A stretch of DNA of 64,000 bases from Eutrigla gurnardus (taxonomy: Eukaryota > Chordata > Actinopteri > Perciformes > Triglidae): assembly GCA_963514095.1 (NCBI GenBank), contig OY741264.1, positions 19,287,553 through 19,351,552 of the forward strand, given 5' to 3'. Positions 40,101-52,100 of the stretch are shown here, one piece after another. The translations under genes and the position numbers were made by a program. The notes under the pieces are model-generated. The model had not been told where the DNA came from, ran no database searches, and saw nothing but the letters and a program-made list of their open reading frames with translations. Position 1 is the first letter of the stretch, and each line of letters begins with the position of its first letter.

Positions 40101-43100
40101 GACACACTTGTTAATAGGACAAATCCAAAATATTAGGTCTCTACTGTCAACAGTTTTCTCATGAAACATCATTGAATGAAGGGTAGTTTAGACGGTTTTT
40201 GGCATCATACTCTGAAAAGCCATTTTTAAACGGCATTATCTAGAAAACTATCTCACCTGTGGCCTTTTCTACAATGTATATCTGTTACTAATAGCCTCCA
40301 GACATGAAATATCAGGGGTGTAGCTTAATGATAACCTAGTATGGTAGGTACTTAAAATGAGGCTTGTTGAAATAAAGTAGTACATTTGAAGAGTGCCTGA
40401 GCTCCCATTTTTACAGATAAAAGACTTCTATCACTTCTGCCTCTATCTCTGGGGTTAGCTTAAACATTCTACAAAATATGGTCTCTCTTAGATTATTAGT
40501 TTCACAGATATTAAGGCTCAAAAATGGAAGTTAACACATCTTTGCCCAACTTCAGAGTCATATTCCAAAAAACTGACAACACGTATCAGGTCCAAACTTA
40601 CTTTTTTTGAAAGATCATATTCTTGTTAAAATCATATTAAAAAATCAGGAGGGTGTTTTGCCTCATTTTGTCGCAGTGATTTTTTAAAGATCCTGATATT
40701 GGTGGGGTTTTTGTGGCTGGTTTTGGTACTGCATGTCCTAATAGCCTACCAGTAAACATCACAGGAGGGCAATTCAAATGTGTTTTTTTTACCATTTACC
40801 AAAGACTTACATGTGCCTAAATGCTACTGATAAATTTAGCCTTACGAAAACATTCAAATGTAGCACAGTTGTAGTTACAGAGGCAATAAGTCCTTGAATG
40901 TGAGTTAAACATGGTGAAAGCAGCTTTTAATGTCTTAAACCATGAACAAAAATAGCATAATATTGAAGACTGTACATTTTGTCATACTTTAAGTATATAA
41001 ATACCACAACCAAATCAAATAATAATCTTATTTTGAGCATAAGATTTTACATTACAGTACAAAAGTCTCCAAAGTTTGATATTGAATAACAGTTTGTCTC
41101 TATGCTCACTATGAGGGATCACACATTTTTCATCTTTTAGATCCAATTCCTTTGTCACATTCATTAATTTGGCAGTCAGTTTAGAAATTGTCTAATGTAC
41201 ATCTCTGCTCTGTTGTGCTCATCTTTTTTGATGGCATAGATGCGCCCAGTTTCTGTAGAGGGAACGTCAAATCTTGCAATTCTATGCTGCAGTGGAACAT
41301 TGCACATCTTCTCTTCTTGGCCAGTAGAAACTCTTGGCAGGGCCATGTGGGTGCATGAACTGAACCAGTACATCTTCATCTTGATCTGAAACATCTCTGA
41401 TACTTCCTATCCACCATTTCTGATCATACACACAACTCACATATTGTCTCATAGTGAGCACAGAGACAAACTGTTATTCAATATCAAATTTTGGAGACTT
41501 TTCTACTGTAATGTAAAATCTTTATGCTCAAATTAAGATTATTATTTGATTTGGTTGTGTAATTTATATACTTAAAGTATGACAAAATGTACAGTCTTCA
41601 ATTCATTTGTTCATGGTTTGACATTAAAAGCTGCTTTCAGCATGTTCAACTCACATCCAAGGACTTATTGCCTCTATAACTACAACTGTGCTACAATTTA
41701 ATGTTTTCATAAGGCTAAATTTATCAGTAGTATTTAGTCACATATAAGTCTTTGGTAAATGGTAAAAAACACAATTGAAATGCCCTGCTGTGATGTTTAC
41801 TTGTAGGATATTAAGACATGCAGTACCAAAAACGGCCACAAAAACCCCACCAATATCAGGATTTAAAAAAATCACTGCGACAAATTGAGGCAAAACACCC
41901 TCCTGATTTTTTAATATGATTTTAACAAGAATATGATCTTTCAAAAAAAGTAAGTTTGGACCTGATACGTGTTGTCAGTTTTTTGGAATATGACTCTGAA
42001 GTTGGGCCAAGATGTGTTTACTTCCATTTTTGAGCCTTAATATCTGCGAAACTAATAATCTAAGAGAAACCATATTTTGTAGAATGTTTAAGCTAACACC
42101 AGAGATAGAGGCAGAAGTGATAGAAGTCTTTTATCTGCAAAAATGGGAGCTCAGCCACTCTTCAAATGTACTACTTTATTTCAAAAAGCCTAATTTTAAG
42201 TACCTACCATACTAGGTTATCATTGAGCTACATCCCTGATATTAAATGGCTGGAGGCTATTAGTAACAGATATACTCTGTAAACATTTTGAAGGCCACAG
42301 GTGAGATAGTTTTCCAGATATTGCTGTTTAAAAATGGCTTTTCAGAGCATGATGCCAAAAACCGTCTAAACTACCCTTCATTCAATGATGTTTCATGAGA
42401 AAACCATTGACAGTAGAGACCTAATATTTTGGATTTGTCCTAGTAACAAGTGAGTCTTTGTACTTGAATTTTTTCAGGACATTCTGAGATGGTCAGGTGG
42501 GAAGATTTTCAGAAATTTGATGAAATGACACGGAATGACCCTGGTGTAATATCACGCTGGTGTAATATCTTGCTGGTGTAATATCACGCTGGTGTAATAT
42601 CTCGCTGGTGTAATATCATGCTGGTGTAATATCTCGCTGGTGTAATATCATGCTGGTGTAATATCATGCTGGTGTAAAATCACCCTGGTGTAATATCTCG
42701 CTGCTGTAATATCACGCTGGTGTAATATCAATATATCACTGGTGTAATCTCGGTGGTGTAATATCACCCTGGTGTAAAATCACGCTGGTGTAGTAGCTTG
42801 CTGGTGTAGTATCTTGCTAGGTTTCTCCACCAAATACAGATGACTTTGCCTCTCTATTAGGAAAAATTTCCTCTACCTGTCATGGAGTTTTCTGAGGTGC
42901 TGAGCTGTTCTCTCAGCTTGTCAACGTCGTCGGGGTGGACCTGTTCATAGAGAGTGCTGCCAAACCACTCGGACTGGGGATGATTCAGCACTGGTGTCAC
43001 AGAGTCCGACACATAGATCACCCGTCCCGTCTCAGCAGCAACCACAAACAGGAAGCCGTCCGCCGCCTCCAGGATCAGATGCTTCAGTTCCTACAGGGAG

Positions 43101-46100
43101 CAGAACATGAGAGCACAGGCTTAAACACACAGAGGCAAGACCAAGACATTGATTAAACACTGGAATTGAGTTACAAGGCCCTGTTACGCTCACACAAGCG
43201 CCCCTTGGTAAAGTGTGTCGGGCAAAAAGAGCTGATGATGAGGTAGACCTCAAGATGTTGCTCTGCTGTTGGATGAGGAGAGAAAAATACCATAAAAAGA
43301 TACTGAATGAAAAAATAGATTGTTCATCCTAATTAAAAACTACTAATATCAACCTTTGAACAGAAAGGAAGTAGTTAAGTAGTAAAGCCCGCCCCTTTCT
43401 GCATTTGATTGTCAACCTGACATTGACAAGTGGTGAAAAGTTGAGAATATTCAACGTTTTATGACGTCTGGAAAAAAAACATAAGAGAGAACTTTATAAC
43501 TCTATAATCACCTGATCTGACACCACCGTACCGACACTAATATCATAGAGTCTGAAGCAGACATTAAAGAAACAAAAAAAGAGACAAAATAGAACAGAAC
43601 AGGCTGTGAATCATATGAGCGTTACACACAAAACATGGCCTTCTATTGTCAGTGTATATAAAGTAAGGGTGTGCCTTAAACCACTCTCTAGATTACTAGG
43701 TAGTGATCTGCTCTGAAACTCATGTTCCACATTCCCAAATGCCAAAATTGTTCCAGTTTCTTGAAAAAATCCCAAGATGCATGGTAAAAAAAACAGTGAG
43801 CTCATTTGGTCACTGATTGCTACACAGTGAGCAAAGTTTCAACACTAGCAGGGTTATTTTATGGATGAATACTATATCCTGAGTTTGAAATATATCTCAA
43901 AGCAGCATATTAAAGTGGGTGAAGTACGATCAAAGTATTGGGACAAGCAGATCTATAAATAGTATATAGTGTAGTCTAGCTGAGACAGGAACCTGGAACC
44001 AGACGTTTACCGGAGGATAGAGACAAATGTGACTCTAATCCACATTAGTGTGAACTGGGATTTCTGAGTCAGAGCTTCAATGTGACACTTAATATTTATA
44101 TTTAGACCCCAATGATTCAAAGCTTTGACTGGTGCCAGTTGCCATGGTAATCAGCATCCAAATCAATATGCATTGGGTTTTTTCTATTATATATTTTTTT
44201 TATTATATGAACGAACCCAAAATTCCAAAATGGCATATGAAATAAGTAATCCCACATCAACATGAATTAATATGAGATATTCTCTATTCTGTAGTGTGTC
44301 CCGCGTGCTGTACCACCAGCGGAGGACATCGATAGTCCACTCAAAGCCACGTCTTTTAATAAACAGTTTGCAATAGACTGCAGTATATTTATTTACGAAT
44401 ATATAGGCCTCATCTCTCAGTATTCAATGACAGCAAAGTAAAGTACAATATCAGAAAACAATTGCCGCAAGTTTGAGGAAAGTATGACAGCTTGTGTTTT
44501 TTGTCGTCCTCTCCCCTTCAAATGTAATGACAGCAGGTTTCTTTTACTCCAACAAAACCTGCCATGAGAAAGTCAGGCAGTGAGAGAATGTTTCTCATAC
44601 TGATGCTCGTTTCTCTTTTCCTCTTGAAGCTTCCAATATCGTACAATATCTGTCACTGGGACAGCCTATTTAGATTCATGGACACTGTCACGATCAGGTT
44701 TTTGAAGATGGTAAATTGTGCATGTAAACATGACGTCAAAAACCTAGGTAATGGGGGGTGAAATCAATACAGCATAGTACCACGATATTTGGCTTGGCGA
44801 TAATGAATCGACACTTGGACACCAAGTATTGCTCTTTCATTAAATAAACTATTAATATTGTAAATACAAGTGAAACAATTGCTTCTTCAACCCACAAGAT
44901 GGTGCTGAGCTTTTTCTGGTGTGCTAATGGGTAAATGGCCTCATTTGGCCTCATAAAGTCAGCAGGGTTGACAGGAAGTTGGTAAAAAAAAAAAAGATGC
45001 AAGTATTGTCAGTCTGACTGCAGATTTTACTGCAATAAAAATGATTGATGTGAGATCAACAAAGTGAAAAATTTAAATTGATGTCAGGATACCTCAAAAT
45101 GTACTACAGCATCACTTAAGTATCTATTATGGAGGGAGTCCCAGGTTTGTTGTTGATTTGGATTGGATGAAAATGGCCATCGTACTTTGAGCGTTCCTAC
45201 TTTATGTAGATGAATTTGTAGAAATTACTTTTTGCTCTAAATTATTTTTCACTGTGATTCCATGTGGGAAAAGAATAAAACATTTGAAGGATGTGTTATA
45301 TGTGGTGAGTGTGAGACTTGACAGTACCTGTTCAGTGAGGAAGGAGGGCTTATAGGCGCCGTCAGTGGATGTGTTACCGGTGCCCCTCATGGACTTCATA
45401 TGGGAGACCGCCATACGCAGGATGGTCAGTTTGTCAGGTTTCCGGGCCAAGGCACTGCAGGTCGGCACCATGTCTGACAGCTCGGTGATGTACTGGGTCA
45501 TTTTGTTGCGTCGGCGTCGCTCAATCTCACTGTGGTTCTCTCTAAAACAGAGAGACGCAGTTAAACACTCGGAGGGTACAGACTGGAAACCAGTAGCCGG
45601 CCTCGTTTCAACAAATAAACATGATCTCCCTCCGATACCTTTCCAGACCTTAGATACTGGCTCAATGTCCCTCAACTGCAACCTACAGTCTGTTCAAGTC
45701 AAAAAATGATTTTGCCACTACAGTGTATTGTCACTTAGAAGTGAGATTATTATATCCATTACTGCCTGGAATCTGTAATAATTGATCAACATTTTGGATA
45801 GCTTTTGGAATGAAACTGCTTGCCAACTGCTATATTATTTATTTTGGAGATGCTTCAACTTTTCCTCTGAGGGAGAAATTGAGTGCTAACTCCATTTGTG
45901 TCAGTCTGAGACTAAATCCCATCCAGACCCATTGATATACAATTGGCAATATTCACTGAGATTGAAGAAAATGCTTATTTTGTCCCAATATCTAATTTGT
46001 CACGCCAAAAATGAAGTTAAAAGCTTTTTCTCTTCAAATGTTGTTCTCTTCCTATCTGAATGAAACTCTACAGGTTTACAGACTGACCCATACAGCTGGG

Positions 46101-49100
46101 TAACATGGGAAAAAATGTGATCAGTTAATATTGATATATATGATGTAGTGATGGTTTCTGTTGAGCTTTAATTCTCTGGTAGTAGACTCCGTATCAAAAA
46201 CTGTTTGAGCGGCAAAAAGAAAATATATTTCCGTAAATTACTTCAACTATGTTTGAAAAAATGTCTTTGCAATGTGAAATGTTTGCATCAAGGGATGGCC
46301 AGTTATGGGTGAATGACTGAATTGATTTTTTTCATATTTTGATTTACGTTTCAGTACCATGTATTTTATTTATTGAATCTCTGAGACGGCCCTGGGGGTC
46401 GTCACAGAGCCGTCAAGGAGGCGAGACAGCCCCTTCTGAATGGAGAGAGGCGGAAGCCGGAACAGAAGGTGACGTTTTGAAGATGCGTTATGTGAGCGAC
46501 ACGCACAGGGAATTTAAATAGCTCAGAACGTTGATCCCAAGAAGACAGAAAGCCGATTGTAGCCTGCAGGAGGCCACCATTGTTTGCATCAACATGTATA
46601 TGATGCACAGCAACTTCGCTTGCACTAGAAGGGTCGTGTAAATATGCCCGATAAGCAAACGTTCACATTCCAGTGTTGTTTTGGTGGTCTAAAGCTAATC
46701 GGATTTCCGACGCGTATTTAATACACCACACTACCATCACTTCTGACGTGTTACACATCACGGGCTCTCTGGATCCACAAAGCCGGGATGCTTCTTTAAA
46801 AGGAGAAACCGTTGCAGCATTATGCAGTACATCAAAGTTCTTAATAAACGTGCGATCACGGCGGTCTGCTCTCTCTGATTGGCTAGTGAGAAAAATTCGC
46901 AAAGGTTAATGTAACATAGGAAGGGGACCGTATCTGATTGGCTTTGAATCATGTTTTCTGTTTCAACCAACAAACAACCAAATCTGCAGAGACTATTTTG
47001 GAAAGTAGTCGGTCCTGAAAGACTACCATGTGCACACCTGTTTGGTCAACTGCTTCTCCACCAACAAGGAATGGGTTCTCCCAGCCTGCTCTTCTAAAAA
47101 AGTATGTGTTCAGACAACTCATTCCAATCACAAATGAGTTTTAAACGAGTTTATGGAAGTCCACTTACTCCATCACAGATAAGACATGTTTTAGTGAACA
47201 TCCTTTTTGGTGAAAAACAATCAAATTATCTTAAATACGATGATTATATATGACTCATAATGTCTCCCTGCAATAATAAAGGATGAATAAATGTATTTTT
47301 TATTATTTATTATTATTCATTTTTGTTCCTTTTTTTTTAAATCAGGCTCTATTTTCCCTTCTCTGCCATGATAGCAGGCTACATTACTTTTTCAAGCTGT
47401 AAGAAAGTCACCATGCACTCTGCAATAAACTCCTATATCATCCATCTCTAATTGTGAGTGCAGTTCAGTTGTATGGGAACATACTTTTGAAGGAGACATA
47501 GTTGTCTCTGATACAAAAACATGCGACAAATAAAAAGTAAATCTGGTCTGATAAGACCTTTTTTTAATATAATTTCTAATATACCAATTTATTTGTTTAT
47601 TTGGCTGTCTTGGGATCACAATGTGTGCTTGTTGTATAGTCTGTTGAGCCCTGAACCAATGGAAAATCCTCTATGGTCCCAGCTGGCTAGGCCTACCTGG
47701 CGTATTTCTCCTTATCCCCACCAGGAACCTGATCATCATCATCATACCTACAGAGAAGAGAGGACGCAGCATGTATCACAGAGTATACAAACAGAAAAAC
47801 AGCATCACATAGCAGCTCCACATTCAATGATTGGCACATATTAATGCATGAGAGGAGATGGTTCAAAGACTGATGGGAAGAACATAACTGAAAAAAAAAC
47901 AGGCTGGTGGTTTGTCTTACATTCTGGGTTTTATTTTTCCATTAACTCCTAAACGTTACTGAACTCGGCTTTCTGACATAAGAATATATACAACTCTACA
48001 GCCAGCGGCATCATAAATGTTCATGCTCATGTTGTCAACGTTAGTGTCGTTTTGTTCCAGTACTGTGTGCTTGTTTCATATTTGATGGTGTTTCAGTTGA
48101 ACTAGTGACCATGTTAACTGGTGACTCTCAGCTCATAGTCACTTCAGTAAATGGTTGGTGTAGATAACAAACAGATGTATTTAAAATACATTGAAGGCTT
48201 TTATGAGGACACCTCCATGTTCTGTTGGTCTTTTCAACAGCTGAGAGTCACCAGTTTACACGGTCACCGGTTAAACCTGAACACCAGTGGTGACATCTAT
48301 AAACGTGTTGACTACCACTGGACTGTTTGTAAAAGTCAACTAAGTCAAAGTTCTGAGTCTGTCTTTCATATCTTGACAAACTGTCACACTCTTGTCGTAC
48401 TTCTGTTTCCTGTTCTGTTTACTAACTGTAAAAGTAATGATTCATACATAAAGGAATTAAAGGTCATATTGAGAACATTTTTATGTAAACGAATAATAAA
48501 AAAAAAAAGAATACATCCACAGAATTTTTAGAAAGGTACAGAATAAAAAGTATCACTTATCGTGAATTTTTTTATTGTGAATTAATAATTTAAAAAAAAG
48601 TTGTCGGTCTGTAATTAATGTTTGTTTACCTCTGTGTAGATGTGTGACATGTGGCTGCGGCTTCTAGCAAGGCTTGTGAGCCAATCGAATAACGACGTTG
48701 GTATCACGTGTTATCTCTGCGTAGTCAGGGGTCAAGAGTCTTTGGGGTTGCCAGTTAGTGTGGAAAAAAATGGGAAAATGGCTGAGTTTGGCGGTAAGCG
48801 GGCGGCATTTCGGTACCAGTTCCAAGTGCTAAGTGACAAAAGGAGGAGCAAGACCAGAGTGAACATTGGTTCAGCGTTTGATCGTTGGAGTCAGCTGAAG
48901 GAGTTTCAAGGACTGAAAAGCCACACCAAGGTGGCTACTTTTCTTCTTGACCGGTAAGATAGCGTTAAAGCTAGCTTTTAGCTAACACGAACACTGGCAA
49001 CCCATGATGTGAGAGGTGTTATCCATGGCATTTATTACAGTTATTATAAGCTAAATGTTGACCTGAACTGTTCTTTATTGTGACTGTACACTGTACATGA

Positions 49101-52100
49101 CAGACATCAATTGGTTGTTTGTTTTTGCTGATTGAATGTCAAAAATGTGGATCAATGTGTGTTATCAATGTTATTGTCTTGCAAAATTCCAAATACACAC
49201 CAAAAGTAGCCACAGCTACAGCCCAACCTCACTGTCTTCATGTCTAAAATCCTACCAGGACAGAATACGGAATTATGTAATGAATCTGAATCTTCTCTAT
49301 TGGCTTTTTTTTTTTTTATGTATTGTTTTACATTGCCTTGTTTCTGTTGAAAAGGTAAACCTGTTGTTCAATTGTGGGAGTAAGGGGTAAGCATCATTGT
49401 GCAGTGTGTATGTACAGTGGCAAAACCTTTCAAAGTGTGAATATGGAGCTTTGCTTTGTAATTCTAGAGTCCATTATCAAGAGTGTCGTCCTCCTGTGCT
49501 CGGCAGAGAACAGCTCCTCCTCCTCCTCCTCCTCCTCCTCCTCACTGTCACCACTCAACTTAGCAGAAACAAATCCACTGTGAAGTGTTGTCAGCTCACC
49601 AATAAAGCACTTACTGTGCTGTGCATCCGACACACTTACAAAATATGAGAAGGAAGAAAGGGTAAACAAGTTGAGATTAATGAAATGTGAGAGGACGGTT
49701 GAGATGTAAACAAATACATAATAGAGAGACTAAGTCCCGCCCCTTCCTTTGGACCACCATGGGACCTTATTTTTTTTTTAAATAAGTACAGTAGTCAGTG
49801 GTGAGAGACAATTAATATGTTGATCCCGTTTGAATTCAATTACACATATGATGTTTGTCAATTTAAAAGAGAACTGTTGAAAGATCCAAAGACAGTTAAT
49901 TCTAAAGACTTTTCATTGACTACCCTACGTAGTGTACCATGGGGTACACTGAAAGGGGTGGGCCTTAGCCTCTCTATAGAACACTGTGTTTTTGATGGCA
50001 GGGAAAATAAAGTCATGAGGTGTCCATGTCAATGTAACAAACAAAAGGTATCTGCAGGGTTCTTGAAGACCTTAAGAAGACTACCAAGCCAATGTTGAAA
50101 CTTGAAAGAGATCCAACAACTTGAATATGCTAATTTCAGCAACATTAATTTATTGCACCTACAGATACCCTAAAACAGCAACTTTGTTATCTTTGTCAAC
50201 TCGTTCTAAAACATTAGCCACCTGCTACCGTGTTCTCACCTTGAAAATTTGCTAGGTCCCTCTCCGTCTTCGTCGTCGAAGTCCATTCTGGGAAACAACC
50301 ACAGGAAACACAGTTACTACTTATATTAGACTGTGAGCTGACAGCGCTCTCTCATCCCTAAATGTGTATAGTATAGCAATATTATTACTATAATAATAAT
50401 ATGTTTATCCTCAGCAATGACTTTAAACAGCAGTATACATCAGAGCTCCTCATTGGGTTCTACTACAGAAATTGATTAATTGTGTCTAAAGCTGATTAAT
50501 AAGGCAATAGATCAGTGTCTTGATCTGGTTTGTCATTACAGAGCCGATGCTTTCATCTCAACACTACCGTCCCAGAGCCCACCAAAAACATTCAGGAGAA
50601 GGCATGTAACATAAAATCTGATAAGGAAGGAACAGCAGCATTGTTTAAAGGGTGATTGAAATAAAACCGTATGCTGCTTCCATCTCTCAGCTCTATTGCT
50701 GAATACTAAAGTTATCCTGATTCCTGAACCCGAACAAAAAAAACATGTGAGCCACCACATGCCTTGTGGTGTGGCTCAAACAAACACAAAGCTAATTTTT
50801 CTCATTGGGGGTCCTCATGCAAAGATGCAAATAGACACACATTAGCCCCGGTTGGAGTTGATGAGGCAATGCCTCGCCTCACATTACCTAACCTTATTCA
50901 GGTTTTTCACCTCCTGTTTACTTGACGGTCATGTAAAAGAGAAAACAGCTTTAGCTAATGTTACAGGCTCTTGTTACAGGCTGTAAATTGATTCAGTTAT
51001 TTCTCCACACTGATGTGAATATACATTTTTATTATCTTAATGGCTTATTATAGAATGCAATTCAAGCCAATATTAATTAATATGAAATAAATAAATGAGG
51101 CAATACATCTATAAATAAATGTAAACATAAATACACATTTAGTTATTTCAATGGAGTTGCATTTTACTATGCCACATTTAAAGCATATTACTCTATTGAT
51201 TAAATAAATCAATGTTGTAACCATTTCCATTTTTAAGTTAAGTATTTTAGGAAAAATACTGATTCTTCAGCTCATAGAAAGGGTTGCTCTGTCATATAGT
51301 AATTCAATTAAATGTGTGATAGGAATCCTTTAAGGTCCAATATTTTTTTTCAGTCAAGTTTTTGATACTAACGGCACTGACGTGGGATACATAAGAATAA
51401 TGTGGTGGTCTCTTTAAATAGGCCAGCTGATGCTAGTAAGAATAGGGACACAGACAACTAACATTATTTTAATGGGAATATAAAAGCTGCATGTAAAGGG
51501 GAATGTTAGTGGAATAAGAATTTTCTTCAGTCATGTAAATAGATTAAATAAATTAGAAGGAATGTTGTCTTTTTAGGAATAAGAGCAAATAACTGCATAT
51601 TTGGTTACATATTTGGTGTATGTTAATGTAGCCAGAGAAAGCTCTGACTTTCAGCTCAACCTACCTCACAAACCCACTAATCTTGCACACACTTAGACTA
51701 CTTCTCAGTTGGTATGCATGATCTACCTGATGGCTTTATGCACCATGGCAGCAACAGAGGGGGCTATGGAGAGGATTATTCTGTGTCTGTTGTTGTCTTG
51801 GGATCCGCTTACTCTACTACAACCTGGCTCATCTACACACACAGCTCAATAAATAAAGCAACAATGACATTGACAAGATGAGTCTCTGTTTCCTCCCTGT
51901 GCCATGTTTATTTGGCATGTTGCCTCGATCCAGTTCTCTATTATTTATTCATGTTTATGTAGGCCTAATGCCCATGCATAGCTTAACTGCTTAGCTTGGG
52001 CCCCTGAGGATTACATTTACAAGCTATTGAACTCATGTGCTGCTGCGGCCCCAAACCCTATTGCCAAACCTGAAAATGCCATTTTCATGTTAAATGAGGC

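Larger units (their letters stand above)
39905..42830. repeat. 18-bp minisatellite CGCTGGTGTAATATCNNN, split by a foldback element
   Basis: Repeats of GCTGGTGTAATATC with a variable triplet run from 39905 to 40024 and continue from 42542 to about 42825. Some units carry an extra AATATA. The 18-bp period is clear in the right part. The array ends about 50 bp before the donor side of the ARNT2 exon at 42877. Confidence 0.92.

Noticed and set aside
42542..42830. CRISPR-like regular repeats
   Set aside because: An eukaryotic 18-bp minisatellite with no unique spacers; the same goes for the 24-bp and 48-bp arrays.
45365..45709. Plus-strand ORF of 114 residues
   Set aside because: Antisense shadow of the ARNT2 bHLH exon; content is not protein-like.
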